Source: CAIMZW01 sp037130455 (lineage in GTDB: Bacteria > Actinomycetota > Actinomycetes > Nanopelagicales > Nanopelagicaceae). Taken from it: a DNA stretch of 64,000 nt. The stretch lies in assembly GCA_037130455.1 (NCBI GenBank), contig JBAXSZ010000004.1, positions 1 to 64,000 on the forward strand. Direction: 5' to 3'. The position numbers and the translations under genes were made by a program. The notes below the pieces were generated by a model. The model made no database searches. It worked only from the letters and a program-made list of their open reading frames with translations, and was not told the origin of the DNA. Of this stretch, positions 45,782 through 55,052 are shown piece after piece; position 1 is the stretch's first letter; every line of letters begins with the position of its first letter.

Positions 45782-46561
45782 TTAGTCGGAATTCTTTCGT
45801 TTCCCAGATCGTGGGGAAAATAGCGTGGCTAGGGCAGCTAAACGGCTCAAAATCGGACCAAGGAAGCGGGAGAGCGCTCGTGCTCGCCGAAATTCATGGA
45901 TTGGCCAATTGTCGCGAATCGCACGGATCTGCAAGAGGGCATCGGGGTTTATCGCGCGCGGGTGGCCAACCGCTTCCAGCAGTGGCAAATCGTGATGGCT
46001 ATCTGAATAGGCGTAGGAGCTACTTAGGTCAATATTCTTTTCGCCAGCTAGCGCCTTGATTGCCAGCGCTTTCTCTTTGCCATGGAGCAATTTTCCAATC
46101 ATCTTCCCGGTGTATTTTCCGTCTTTGACTTCGGCAATGGTTCCAAGCGCCCCGGTCAGACCCAACCGCTTTGCAATTAAGTTGGCCATATCGATAGGGG
46201 TGGCAGTGACCAGCCAGACTTCCTCACCAGCCCGCAGGTGTTCATTGGCAATTTCAATGGTGCCTTGCCAGAGTTTGGCCGAGACATATTCGTCGTAAAT
46301 TTCCAGACCAATCGTTTCCAACTCTTTAACGTTGTGGCCTCCAATAAATTCACAGGCGGCTTTCTGAATTCGATCAATCTCTTCTTTATTCTCTTTGCCA
46401 GTCAACCGATAGCGCAGATTGGCCAGCACAAAGGCCGAGATCTCGCGTTTTGTGAAGAAGCCCCTTTGATACATGCCGCGACCGAGGAAGAAGAGGCTAG
46501 AGCCCTTCAAAATCGTATTATCGACATCAAAGAAGGCAACTCGTTTAGGTTGGAGCGCCAT
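45782..46561 (-). CDS. HAD-IB family phosphatase (SerB1-like)
   Basis: The 259-residue HAD hydrolase has the nucleophile motif FFDVDNTILKG, motif II with Thr in WLVTATPID, and the metal site AYSDSHHDLPLLEAVGHPRAINPD. An extended C-terminal basic helix follows. It resembles actinobacterial SerB1/HAD-IB proteins; phosphoserine phosphatase activity is possible but not shown. TAAGGT lies 6 bases before the ATG, giving a leaderless start. It is divergent from the histidine phosphatase gene and 36 bases upstream of the helicase-associated gene. Confidence 0.82.
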   Translation of the reverse strand: MALQPKRVAFFDVDNTILKGSSLFFLGRGMYQRGFFTKREISAFVLANLRYRLTGKENKEEIDRIQKAACEFIGGHNVKELETIGLEIYDEYVSAKLWQGTIEIANEHLRAGEEVWLVTATPIDMANLIAKRLGLTGALGTIAEVKDGKYTGKMIGKLLHGKEKALAIKALAGEKNIDLSSSYAYSDSHHDLPLLEAVGHPRAINPDALLQIRAIRDNWPIHEFRRARALSRFLGPILSRLAALATLFSPRSGKRKNSD

Positions 46562-46567
46562 ATCACT

Positions 46568-46605
46568 ACCTTAGCGAAGCCAGCCCCTTCGGGCTCCTTT
46601 ATGCT
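46568..46605. promoter_or_regulatory. Paired leaderless promoters with a central inverted repeat
   Basis: TAAGGT on the - strand (46573-46568) is 6 bases from the HAD start, and TATGCT on the + strand (46600-46605) is 6 bases from the ATG at 46612. Between them AGCCC-CTTC-GGGCT (46582-46595) forms a short inverted repeat that overlaps both spacer regions, a possible shared operator. Confidence 0.45.
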
Positions 46606-46611
46606 TGCCCC

Positions 46612-47232
46612 ATGGGGGCTACCATTCATTTTCTTCGCCATGGCGAAGTCGAAAATCCAGAGAAGATTCTCTATGGGCGTCAACCAGGCTGGCGGTTATC
46701 AGATCGTGGCCAAGAGATGGCTGTGGCGGTCAGTGAATGGTCTAAAAACCTTCCGCTCGGAGCGGTTTTAGCCTCGCCATTGCAGCGCGCGCAAGAGACC
46801 GCCGCACCTGTAGCGAAAGTGCATGGATTGCCTATTCATACGGAAGATCGGTTAATTGAAGCCACTAATGTTTTTGAAGGTCAAAAGTTCGAATTTGGCA
46901 GCGGGGTCTTGAAACACCCAAAGTCTTGGCGCCATCTTTATAACCCATGGAAACCCTCTTGGGGAGAGCCTTACGAAGAGCAGATTTCCCGAATGTTGGC
47001 CTCACTTTTCGCCGCCAGAGATCTGGCCGATGGAAAAGATGCCATCTGTGTATCGCACCAATTGCCCATCTGGATACTCCGATCTGCCATTGAAGGTCGG
47101 AAATTAATCCATGATCCCCGAAAACGTCAATGTACCTTGGCCTCTGTGACCAGCTTCGTTCTAGATGATGAAGGCATGATTTCAGATTTCTATTACACCG
47201 AACCCGCGAAACATTTGCTTCCAACAAAATGA
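46612..47232 (+). CDS. Histidine phosphatase family protein
   Basis: This 206-residue phosphoglycerate mutase-like protein has the catalytic RHG in TIHFLRHGEVENP and the second histidine in AICVSHQLPIW. The group covers phosphatases of many small molecules. It opens the cytochrome c maturation operon, the same position as Rv0525 in Mycobacterium, with a 4-base overlap to the TlpA-like gene. The start is leaderless. Confidence 0.85.
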   Translation: MGATIHFLRHGEVENPEKILYGRQPGWRLSDRGQEMAVAVSEWSKNLPLGAVLASPLQRAQETAAPVAKVHGLPIHTEDRLIEATNVFEGQKFEFGSGVLKHPKSWRHLYNPWKPSWGEPYEEQISRMLASLFAARDLADGKDAICVSHQLPIWILRSAIEGRKLIHDPRKRQCTLASVTSFVLDDEGMISDFYYTEPAKHLLPTK

Positions 47233-47804
47233 AGTTATCTGAAAGCGGAAAACTAATTGCGGTGGCAATATCCATTTCTTCACTGTTGCTCGTAACTGGA
47301 TGTTCTAGTGGTGGTCTTTCCAAGCCCAATGAAAACGCTTTTGTTTCCGGATCTGGTGTCGCCGTTTACATCAAACCTGCAGATCGAAAAATAGCGCCGA
47401 TAATTGGCGGCCCTACTTTGGATGGAACTTCGCTAACTCTCCTGCCAAATAAAGTGACTGTTATTAATGTATGGGCTTCGTGGTGTTCTCCATGTCGAGC
47501 TGAGGCGCCATTGCTTCAAGATTTCTCCCAACAATATCCAGAGATTCAATTTGCCGGAATATTAACTCGGGATAATTTTACATCGGCGCAAAGTTTCGTA
47601 GCCAGATTCAAGCTCACCTATCCCTCGTTCGTTGATGATTCGTTATTGACGAAATTTCGTGGCTCCTTAACTCCTAACGCGATTCCGACAACCCTGATTA
47701 TTGATGCTTCTGGTTACGTTGCCGCTCGCATTAGTGGCGAAGTGACGGTGGCATTGCTTCGGGATTTAATTACCAAGGTCAAGAGCGAGCCCCGCAATGC
47801 ATAA
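47229..47804 (+). CDS. TlpA/ResA-like thioredoxin lipoprotein
   Basis: The 191-residue protein has a lipobox (LLLVTGCSS), so it is probably anchored outside the membrane. A thioredoxin domain with active site WASWCSPCRAE and a cis-proline AIPTTLIID follows. It should reduce the CXXCH cysteines of apocytochrome c with electrons passed by CcdA, whose gene overlaps its 3' end by 8 bases. Confidence 0.88.
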   Translation: MKLSESGKLIAVAISISSLLLVTGCSSGGLSKPNENAFVSGSGVAVYIKPADRKIAPIIGGPTLDGTSLTLLPNKVTVINVWASWCSPCRAEAPLLQDFSQQYPEIQFAGILTRDNFTSAQSFVARFKLTYPSFVDDSLLTKFRGSLTPNAIPTTLIIDASGYVAARISGEVTVALLRDLITKVKSEPRNA

Positions 47805-48528
47805 TTTCTTGGTCAATCAGATCTTTGATGGAAATGTGCTCACTGCAATCATCGTTGCCGCAGTTGCGGGATTGATTTCTTTTTTCTCACCTTGCGTTAT
47901 CCCGTTGGTACCCGGTTACCTTTCTTATGCGGCAGGCATGACGGAAGTTCGAACTCGCGGTCGCGTTGCTCTGGGATCGATTCTATTTGTGCTCGGTTTT
48001 TCTGCGCTTTTTATCTCTTATGGCGCCCTCTTTGGTGGTTTGGGATCCACAATAAGCAATCATGCTCGGTGGATTTCTGTTGGGCTTGGATTGCTGACCA
48101 TAGGGATGGGAATTGTTTTTCTCTTCAATCAAAAGTTTTATCGCTCCTTTAAACCACAATGGAAAATTCAAGCAGGACTCTTCGGGGCTCCGGTACTGGG
48201 ATTTCTCTTTGGGATTGGTTGGACACCTTGCATCGGCCCAACATTAGGTGCGGTCCAAGCCCTCTCTTTCGAAAGCAGCAGCGCTCTTCGCGGTGCAATT
48301 CTTAGCGTTGCATACTGTTTAGGTTTGGGCATTCCCTTCATTGGGGTGGGATTGTTCTTCGATCAGTCTCAAAGATTGCGTAAATTTATCTCAAGGCATG
48401 GGAATGTAATGACTAGATTTGGCGGCATCTTTCTTATTGTGATTGGAATTCTTCAAGTGAGCGGAATGTGGGACCACGTGGTGAATTCGCTTCGCGACCT
48501 CATCTCTGGGTTTGTGCCGGTGATTTAA
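47797..48528 (+). CDS. ccdA: Cytochrome c biogenesis protein CcdA
   Basis: The 243-residue protein has six membrane helices and carries the paired redox cysteines in FFSPCVIPLVPGYLSY and GWTPCIGPTLGA. It transfers reducing power from cytosolic thioredoxin to the TlpA/ResA-like protein outside. Start overlaps the TlpA-like gene by 8 bases and stop overlaps resB by one base (TAATG). Confidence 0.92.
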   Translation: MHNFLVNQIFDGNVLTAIIVAAVAGLISFFSPCVIPLVPGYLSYAAGMTEVRTRGRVALGSILFVLGFSALFISYGALFGGLGSTISNHARWISVGLGLLTIGMGIVFLFNQKFYRSFKPQWKIQAGLFGAPVLGFLFGIGWTPCIGPTLGAVQALSFESSSALRGAILSVAYCLGLGIPFIGVGLFFDQSQRLRKFISRHGNVMTRFGGIFLIVIGILQVSGMWDHVVNSLRDLISGFVPVI

Positions 48529-49985
48529 TGAGCGCGACTCCAGAGTTAGAAACCAAAGGTCTGCTTCGTTGGATGTGGCGCCAACTCACCAGCATGCGCA
48601 TAGCCTTGATTCTTTTGCTGACCTTAGGTTTGGCTGCGATTCCTGGATCGATTTTTCCGCAACGAAGTCAAAATCCCATGAAGGTGCAAGAATTTTTTAC
48701 AAATAATCCGCAGCTGGCAATCTGGATGGATCGCGTCAAACTCTTTGACGTGTATAGCTCGCCATGGTTTAGCGCTGTTTATCTGCTTCTTTTTATTTCA
48801 CTCATTGGCTGTGTTCTGCCTCGAACGTTTCAACATCTTAAGGCACTGCGTTCAAAGCCACCACTAACGCCTAAATATTTAGACCGGATGGAGTTTTACA
48901 CTCCCGTGGCAGAGCCCAAAGCAAAATCGTTGGATATTGCCGAAGCGTGGCTGAAGAAACGCAAATTTCGCATCCGCCGAGATGTTGATTCAATTTCTGC
49001 CGAAAAGGGTTATCTTCGTGAAACCGGAAACTTACTCTTCCATCTTTCTTTGATTCTTATTTTGGTTGCGGTTGGAGTTGGCGCACTATATGGTTCAAAA
49101 GGCGAAGCGATTCTCAACGTCGGGGAAAGATTTATTAATACTCCAACCTCTTATGACAATCTCTCTTTTGGAAAATTCCAATCCGAAGGATCCCTGGATC
49201 CCTTCTCGTTAGTTATCGCAGATTTTCAAGCAAAATATGATCCAGCAACAAATGCCCCAACCGATTATTCATTACAAGTTAAGTTGGCCAATCCTGTCGG
49301 TTCAAAAGAAGTCACCAAAACGATAAAGGTGAACTCGCCACTTACGCTGGGTAGCACAAAAATTTACCTCCAAGCTAATGGTTATTCCCCGGTTGTAACC
49401 GTCAGGGACAGAACCGGAAAGTTGATCTTCCACGGCGCGGTTCCATTTCTACCGCAGGATGGAAATCTGACTTCATCAGGGGCCATCAAGATCCCGGATA
49501 TGACGCCACAAGTTGGTTTCGTTTCTACCTTCTTGCCAACGGCTGATCGAACTGCTTCTCGTGGCGCCTTCTCTTCATACCCAGAGGTATTGGATCCCCG
49601 ACTGCTCTTTTCGGCCTGGAAAGGAAACTTAGGGTTAGATTCCGGAGTTCCGCAATCGGTCTATCGGATTAACACCTCGAAGATGGTACGAATTGGGCTT
49701 AAAGCGTTAGAGCTTGGCCAAAGTTATGATTTTGGAACTGGCACCATCACCTTCGATGGTTGGAAATCTTGGGTCAACCTGCAGATAGTCGATGACCCAG
49801 GCAAGATGTACGCATTGCTTGGAGCGCTATTGGCGATTCTTGGTTTGATCTCGTCACTTTTTACCCGACAACGTCGCATTTGGGTAAAGCAAGCCGATGG
49901 AATTGAACTGGCAGGATTAGCCAAGAACGCTCTGCCTGGTGTTAAACAAGAGATCGAAGAATTAGCAAAAGAATTGAAGGGGTAA
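48528..49985 (+). CDS. resB: Cytochrome c biogenesis protein ResB
   Basis: The protein has about 485 residues. Membrane helices lie near the N terminus (MRIALILLLTLGLAAIPGS) and at about 75-95, 170-190 and the C terminus, with a large extracytoplasmic domain between. It forms the System II heme export/ligation complex with CcsB. ATG at 48528 is chosen over an earlier in-frame ATG at 48468 because it forms the TAATG junction with ccdA and removes a tail that lies inside ccdA. Confidence 0.9.
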   Translation: MSATPELETKGLLRWMWRQLTSMRIALILLLTLGLAAIPGSIFPQRSQNPMKVQEFFTNNPQLAIWMDRVKLFDVYSSPWFSAVYLLLFISLIGCVLPRTFQHLKALRSKPPLTPKYLDRMEFYTPVAEPKAKSLDIAEAWLKKRKFRIRRDVDSISAEKGYLRETGNLLFHLSLILILVAVGVGALYGSKGEAILNVGERFINTPTSYDNLSFGKFQSEGSLDPFSLVIADFQAKYDPATNAPTDYSLQVKLANPVGSKEVTKTIKVNSPLTLGSTKIYLQANGYSPVVTVRDRTGKLIFHGAVPFLPQDGNLTSSGAIKIPDMTPQVGFVSTFLPTADRTASRGAFSSYPEVLDPRLLFSAWKGNLGLDSGVPQSVYRINTSKMVRIGLKALELGQSYDFGTGTITFDGWKSWVNLQIVDDPGKMYALLGALLAILGLISSLFTRQRRIWVKQADGIELAGLAKNALPGVKQEIEELAKELKG

Positions 49986-49987
49986 TT

Positions 49988-50884
49988 TTGAGTTCCAGAA
50001 CCTATGCCTACCTGTCGAACTATGCTGTTTATTCGGCCATGGCGGTGTTTACGGTGGCGTTTATTGCCTACTCCATGGAGATGGCATTTTCGGTCAAGAA
50101 TGTAGAAGGGCAGAAGAAAACCGATTTTGACTTTGCTCGCACCGAAAATAGTGGTCGCCTTGGTTCGCTAATGACTCTGCTCGCTTTTCTTCTTCTGACA
50201 GGTGGCGTTGCCTTTCGCGCTCTCTCGGCACACCGAGTTCCGTGGGGCAATATGTATGAATTTTCCATTACCGGCGCTTGGGCGCTCTCTGGTGGTTTTC
50301 TCTTCGGCATCATTAAGTATCGACTTCGTTGGCTCGGTGTTCCCGTAACTTTTGTTTCGCTACTTACCTTAGGAACTGCAGTCACCGTTTTGTATCGGCC
50401 TAGCGCGCCACTGGTTCCTGCGCTTAAATCAACTTGGTTAGCTATCCACGTTTCTGCTGCGATTATTTCTGGCGGAGTATTTTTACTGGCCAATGCCGTT
50501 GCTGGTACTTATTTGATTTTGGACACTATCGAAAGCAAAGGTCCAAGGCCGGCATGGGCCGCCAAAATTCCTAGCCTGGAAGCTTTAGATCAACTTTCCT
50601 ATCGCTTGGTTGCCTTTGTATTTCCATTGTGGACCTTCGCAGTTATTGCCGGAGCCATCTGGGCCGAATCAGCCTGGGGTCGTTATTGGGGTTGGGATCC
50701 AAAAGAGACTTGGGCATTTATTACCTGGGTCGCCTATGCCGCCTACCTGCATGCGCGGGTAACTATTGGTTGGCGTGGTCGTCGGGCTGCTTGGCTCTGC
50801 CTCTTTGCTGGTTCTACCTTCTTATTTAATTATGTCTACGTAAATATTTGGGGAACCGGCAGACATACCTATTCAGGTCTATAG
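49988..50884 (+). CDS. ccsB: Cytochrome c biogenesis protein CcsB/ResC
   Basis: The 298-residue protein has about eight membrane helices and the tryptophan-rich heme-handling motif WGRYWGWDPKETWAFITW, with conserved histidines around AIHVSAA and LHARVTIGWRG. It is the second half of the System II synthase with ResB. The start is TTG two bases after the resB stop. Its 3' end overlaps the small PLDc_N gene on the other strand by 6 bases. Confidence 0.93.
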   Translation: MSSRTYAYLSNYAVYSAMAVFTVAFIAYSMEMAFSVKNVEGQKKTDFDFARTENSGRLGSLMTLLAFLLLTGGVAFRALSAHRVPWGNMYEFSITGAWALSGGFLFGIIKYRLRWLGVPVTFVSLLTLGTAVTVLYRPSAPLVPALKSTWLAIHVSAAIISGGVFLLANAVAGTYLILDTIESKGPRPAWAAKIPSLEALDQLSYRLVAFVFPLWTFAVIAGAIWAESAWGRYWGWDPKETWAFITWVAYAAYLHARVTIGWRGRRAAWLCLFAGSTFLFNYVYVNIWGTGRHTYSGL

Positions 50885-51136
50885 CCCCCGGAGAAAATCT
50901 GGATTATCGTCGGGCGGAATTATTTTTCCGCGACGGTTTCCACCACCACCGTTTGGGCTACGTTTTGGTCGGCCAGCAATAAACCAAGCGAGCGCACCTA
51001 AAGTTTCAAGGAGCAGAACGATCACAATCCAACCCCATTTAGGTAGATTGCGGATCTGTTCTTGGGGGGTACTAGCAATATCAAAAATCGCATAAAGAGT
51101 TATTGCTAAGGGAACTACGAAGAGAAGAAGGCGCAT
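50879..51136 (-). CDS. Small membrane protein, PLDc_N-like
   Basis: The 85-residue protein has two membrane helices (LLLFVVPLAITLYAIFDI and GWIVIVLLLETLGALAWF) joined by a short loop containing RNLPKWGW, the pattern of the PLDc_N (phospholipase D N-terminal) domain found alone in many Actinobacteria. The tail is Gly/Asn/Arg-rich. Function unknown. It sits between ccsB and menA as related genes do in Mycobacterium. TAAACT lies 6 bases before the ATG. Confidence 0.8.
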   Translation of the reverse strand: MRLLLFVVPLAITLYAIFDIASTPQEQIRNLPKWGWIVIVLLLETLGALAWFIAGRPKRSPNGGGGNRRGKIIPPDDNPDFLRGL

Positions 51137-51142
51137 ATAAGT

Positions 51143-51148
51143 AGTTTA
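51143..51148 (-). promoter_or_regulatory. -10 box of the PLDc_N-like gene (leaderless)
   Basis: TAAACT on the - strand ends 6 bases before the ATG at 51136, inside the 34-base gap after menA. Confidence 0.45.
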
Positions 51149-51170
51149 GCCAGATAGTGGATTGCGTGAG

Positions 51171-52031
51171 TTATAAGAAGAGGGCGATCGCCAAAGTTGT
51201 GGATAAAAGCAATTGGAGTCGGGCGGTTTTGCCAAGCAAAGGGATGAGATCCCTTCCAGCCGCTCCAGCCAGAATTTTCTGGGAGATTTGAATGGTTAAG
51301 GGAATCACAAGGACGCTGACCAAGACCCAAGGGGAGATGACCACCGCCAGAAGTACGCACAGATGAGCCAGAACCAGGAGTGAGATAAAGAACTGGCGCG
51401 CTTTTACTTCGCCCAAACGCACCGCCAATGTTAACTTCCCAACTTCTTTGTCCTTGGGTAAGTCCCGTAGGTTGTTAATGGCAAGGAGTGCACACGAGAG
51501 CGCTCCAATGGGAATGGCAATCAGAAAACTTGTTCCAGTTAACTTTTCTGATTGGGCAAAGTAGCTACCCATCGTTGCCACAAGGCCGAAGAAGATAAAG
51601 ACCGAAATTTCGCCAAAGCCTTGATATCCATAAGGATTCTTTCCGCCGGTGTACTTCCAAGCGGCAACGATTGCGAGCGCACCTACAGCCAACAACCAGA
51701 GCGAAGTTCTCAATGCTAAAACCGAACCAAGAATTGCTGCTACAAAGAAGGTGAAATAAGCAGCCCGCTTTACCGCACCAGCGCTGGCCATTCCGCTTGC
51801 AACTAAACGAATTGGACCGACTCGAACTTCATCGGTGCCGCGCACGCCATCGGAATAATCGTTGGCATAGTTGACTGCGATTTGCAGAAGAAGGCTCACA
51901 CCTAGGGCCAAGAAAGCATTGAGCCATGAAATGGAAATGGAATCAGAATGCGCTAGCGAAGTACCTACTAAGACCGGAGCGATAGCAGCAGGCAGAGTTC
52001 TTGGACGTGCGCCAAGGATCCATTTCTTCAT
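51171..52031 (-). CDS. menA: 1,4-dihydroxy-2-naphthoate polyprenyltransferase
   Basis: This 286-residue UbiA-type membrane protein has the prenyl-diphosphate motif NYANDYSDGVRGTDE and the second Asp-rich loop NLRDLPKDKEVGKLTLAVRLG. It attaches the isoprenoid tail to 1,4-dihydroxy-2-naphthoate, giving demethylmenaquinone for MenG. Start overlaps menE by 4 bases (ATGA), so menE-menA is one operon. Confidence 0.93.
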   Translation of the reverse strand: MKKWILGARPRTLPAAIAPVLVGTSLAHSDSISISWLNAFLALGVSLLLQIAVNYANDYSDGVRGTDEVRVGPIRLVASGMASAGAVKRAAYFTFFVAAILGSVLALRTSLWLLAVGALAIVAAWKYTGGKNPYGYQGFGEISVFIFFGLVATMGSYFAQSEKLTGTSFLIAIPIGALSCALLAINNLRDLPKDKEVGKLTLAVRLGEVKARQFFISLLVLAHLCVLLAVVISPWVLVSVLVIPLTIQISQKILAGAAGRDLIPLLGKTARLQLLLSTTLAIALFL

Positions 52032-53134
52032 TCTTGCTCCTTTTGCCTTGTTTCTTCGTTGATCATTCGCTGAAGTTGAATTCGATCTGGCTTATCAATA
52101 CTGGTTCTGGGTAGTGTTGCTATGCGGTGGAACTCTTTTGGAATTGCGTGGGCACCTAATTTAATTCGAAGTTGGGATTTTAGTCTTTCAATCCCCATCG
52201 CTTGGTTGGATACCAAGATTAACTTTTGGCCCCATTGCGCGTCTGGAATGGCAATAGCAATGAAATCCTGGCTCGGAAAGAGTGAATGTGCTTCCGACTC
52301 CACTGTGGCTAAGGAGATCTTTTCGCCACCTGAAATAATTTGATCGTCACTTCGACCAAGAACAGTTAGTACCCCATTTTCGATGTTTCCCAGATCGTTA
52401 GTTGTGAACCAACCATCGTGAAAGACTTCATTCCACTTTTCCGGCGCATTTAAGTAGCCGCTGGCAATCATGGCTCCTTTTAATTCAATGGTGCCACTGC
52501 TTGTAGTTCTAAGTTCCACGCCAGCTAGTGGCACTCGGTCATAAACGCAGCCGCCACAGGTCTCACTCATGCCGTAGGTAGTGACGACATTGATTCCTAG
52601 ATTTCTGGCAGCTGTGATCAAATCTTTTTCGGCGGCGGCTCCTCCTACCAAAACTTTTTCTGCAAGTTGGAGATGTTCTAAGAGAGCCGGATCGCTATGG
52701 ACCGCTCGATGTAATTGGGTCGGGACAATGGCGGTGAATTCGGCTGTTGCGTACTTCTGGCTATGTCGGTAGTCCAATGGAATGGTTCCCAGATTGAGGG
52801 AGCGAACCAAGACATTTACGCCGGCAATATGATTAAGTTGAAGTAGCAGGGACCATCGTTGACCGCTCTGCCCGCCAATTCTTGCCCTAGATGCCTCGGC
52901 ACTGGCCAAGAGCGCACGCGCAGAGAGCGCCACTTCTTTTGCCGAGCCGGTTGAACCAGATGTGGGGATGACGACGGCAATTTCAGGGTCTACGAATTGT
53001 TGCGAAGTGGCACCAAAAGCCAGGGCAGGCCCAACTCCTCGAAGTGCGGCAAGTAGATAATCCATTATTTGTGGGATTGGCCACTGTTCCGGTACTTCGA
53101 TGAGCTCTCGTTGTGTCGATTTATCCATGGTCAC
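52028..53134 (-). CDS. menE: o-Succinylbenzoate-CoA ligase
   Basis: This 368-residue acyl-adenylate-forming enzyme is of the compact actinobacterial MenE type. The AMP-binding P-loop is VVIPTSGSTGSAKEV, with YGMSETCGG, GWFTTNDLG and the C-terminal lysine region (PRTSIDKPDRIQL). The start is GTG at 53134 or ATG at 53128. A TAGCCT box overlaps the menB promoter just upstream. It is divergent from menB. Confidence 0.9.
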   Translation of the reverse strand: MTMDKSTQRELIEVPEQWPIPQIMDYLLAALRGVGPALAFGATSQQFVDPEIAVVIPTSGSTGSAKEVALSARALLASAEASRARIGGQSGQRWSLLLQLNHIAGVNVLVRSLNLGTIPLDYRHSQKYATAEFTAIVPTQLHRAVHSDPALLEHLQLAEKVLVGGAAAEKDLITAARNLGINVVTTYGMSETCGGCVYDRVPLAGVELRTTSSGTIELKGAMIASGYLNAPEKWNEVFHDGWFTTNDLGNIENGVLTVLGRSDDQIISGGEKISLATVESEAHSLFPSQDFIAIAIPDAQWGQKLILVSNQAMGIERLKSQLRIKLGAHAIPKEFHRIATLPRTSIDKPDRIQLQRMINEETRQKEQE

Positions 53135-53136
53135 CG

Positions 53137-53143
53137 TAGGCTA
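53137..53143. promoter_or_regulatory. Symmetric -10 box shared by menE and menB
   Basis: TAGGCTA reads as TAGGCT on the + strand (53137-53142) and TAGCCT on the - strand (53143-53138). The - direction would start at or within a few bases of menE; the + direction gives a leader of about 20 bases with AAGGGGGA before the menB GTG. Confidence 0.5.
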
Positions 53144-53168
53144 TCCATATCTTTTTCAAGGGGGAAAT

Positions 53169-54047
53169 GTGAGCAAGCCGTTTAAACGTGAACCAGGCAA
53201 TCGGACTATTCCGGCTTGGCAGATAGGCGAAGGCAGTCAGGGCTTTACCGATGTCATTTATGAAGTTGCCGAAGGTATGGCAAAAATAACGATCAATCGC
53301 CCCGAGGTACGCAATGCATTTCGCCCGCAGACTTTATCTGAATTAGAAAAAGCCTTCTCCTTGGCTCGGGATGATGAAAGCGTTGGAGTCATCATCTTCA
53401 CTGGCGCTGGCACTGAAGCATTTTGCTCTGGTGGGGATATCAATGTCCGAGGCGATGACGGTTATTTGGGTTCAGACGCTCTGGGTAAAAAAGGAATTGG
53501 CCGACTCAATGTTTTGGATTTACAAATTCAGATTCGTCGATTGCCAAAACCAGTTGTGGCAATGGTTGCCGGTTGGGCAGTTGGCGGGGGTCATGTTCTT
53601 CACGTTGTCTGTGATCTGACGATTGCTGCCGATAATGCCAAGTTTGGACAAACTGGTCCGATGGTGGGCTCGTTCGACGGTGGGTACGGCGCAGGGTTAT
53701 TGGCAGCGCACGTTGGTCAAAAAAAGGCACGAGAGATTTGGTTTTTATGTCGTCAATACGATGCCGAAGAAGCCTTGGAGATGGGCTTGGTAAATGCGGT
53801 TGTTCCTGTTGCTGAACTAGAAGCAGAAACGGTTTCCTGGAGCCGAGAAATGTTGCGCCACTCTCCGTTAGCCCTTCGATTATTAAAAGCGGGGTTGAAC
53901 GCCGCCGACGATGGCCTGGCTGGAGTTCAACAGTTAGCTGGCGATGCAACACTGCTCTTCTATCTATCAGAAGAGGGCCAAGAAGGAAGAAATGCTTACA
54001 AAGAAAAACGTTTACCAAACTTCGATAAGTTTCCTAAGCGTCCGTAG
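53169..54047 (+). CDS. menB: 1,4-Dihydroxy-2-naphthoyl-CoA synthase
   Basis: The protein has about 292 residues and is a crotonase-fold enzyme. It has INRPEVRNAFRPQT, AFCSGGDINVRGDDGY (oxyanion loop), AVGGGHVLHVVCDLTIAAD and the MenB-specific QTGPMVGSFDGGYGAGLLA. It cyclises o-succinylbenzoyl-CoA. The GTG start at 53169 is chosen because the strong AAGGGGGA site precedes it. It is followed by menC and menD. Confidence 0.93.
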   Translation: MSKPFKREPGNRTIPAWQIGEGSQGFTDVIYEVAEGMAKITINRPEVRNAFRPQTLSELEKAFSLARDDESVGVIIFTGAGTEAFCSGGDINVRGDDGYLGSDALGKKGIGRLNVLDLQIQIRRLPKPVVAMVAGWAVGGGHVLHVVCDLTIAADNAKFGQTGPMVGSFDGGYGAGLLAAHVGQKKAREIWFLCRQYDAEEALEMGLVNAVVPVAELEAETVSWSREMLRHSPLALRLLKAGLNAADDGLAGVQQLAGDATLLFYLSEEGQEGRNAYKEKRLPNFDKFPKRP

Positions 54048-54059
54048 CCTTTCGACATT

Positions 54060-55052
54060 ATGTGGGCATTAGCGAAAATATTTCAAGAGTTCACTGTTGT
54101 TGCAATTCCGACTCGAACAAATTTTCGCGGAATCGAACTCCGAGAAGCGGCGTTATTTCATGGTTCGCAAGGATGGAGTGAATTTTCGCCTTTTATTGAA
54201 TACGAAGATGGCGAAGCAAGTACCTGGTTGAAGGCCGCCGTGGAAGGCGCCTATCAACCTTGGCCGTTTTCTTATCGTGATTATGTTTCTGTCAATGCAA
54301 CTTTGCCCAGGGTCGCTGAAGACCAAGTTGGCAGAATTCTGGATAGATTCCCCGGTTGCACCACTGTAAAAATCAAAGTTGATGATTTCGAAACTGATAG
54401 TTCTTTGGTTGAAGCAACTCTTGATCATCTACCCGACGTCAAAATTCGCTTAGATGTTAATGGCGGTTGGACCTTGGCTGAGGCGCTTCTTAATCTTTAC
54501 AACTTTCACTTGCGGTTTGGAAATGTTTTTGAATATGTGGAGCAGCCTTGCCTAAACCTTGCGGATCTGGCAGCGCTGAAAAAAGAAGTCCCCATGAAAA
54601 TTGCGGTGGATGAATCCATCCGAAAATATTTGGATTCAGACCTGACTTCACTTTCCGAATGCGCCGATATTGCAATTATCAAATGGGCTCCATCTGGTGG
54701 AATATCGGCCGCCTTGGATTTAGTTTCTACAATTGGATTGCCCGCTGTTGTGTCCAGCGCATTGGATACCGGGATTGGGATTTCTCACGGTGTTGCCCTT
54801 GCGGCGGCACTACCTCACTTAGATTTCGCCTGTGGTTTAGGCACCGTTTCTTTGCTCAATGATGACGTTTTGGAGCCAGCCCTTATTCCCGAAGCTGGAA
54901 AAATTAAAGTGGGACGCCGAACCCCGGACAGTGATCTATTAGGCAGGTATCGCGCAGACGGGGATCGTCACATCTGGTGGCAAAATAGAGTTGAACGAAT
55001 TTGGGAAAAAGGGCTTTCCAAAACGATTTCGGAACAGGGGTGGCTAAATTGA
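54060..55052 (+). CDS. menC: o-Succinylbenzoate synthase
   Basis: This 330-residue enolase-superfamily protein has CTTVKIKVDDF (catalytic Lys pair), KIRLDVNGGWT (metal Asp), VEQPC, KIAVDESIRK (Asp/Glu ligands) and IIKWAPSGG (second Lys). It dehydrates SHCHC to o-succinylbenzoate. TAGCCT, which contains the menB stop, lies 9 bases before the ATG, so a separate near-leaderless start is possible. The 3' end overlaps menD by 13 bases. Confidence 0.9.
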   Translation: MWALAKIFQEFTVVAIPTRTNFRGIELREAALFHGSQGWSEFSPFIEYEDGEASTWLKAAVEGAYQPWPFSYRDYVSVNATLPRVAEDQVGRILDRFPGCTTVKIKVDDFETDSSLVEATLDHLPDVKIRLDVNGGWTLAEALLNLYNFHLRFGNVFEYVEQPCLNLADLAALKKEVPMKIAVDESIRKYLDSDLTSLSECADIAIIKWAPSGGISAALDLVSTIGLPAVVSSALDTGIGISHGVALAAALPHLDFACGLGTVSLLNDDVLEPALIPEAGKIKVGRRTPDSDLLGRYRADGDRHIWWQNRVERIWEKGLSKTISEQGWLN

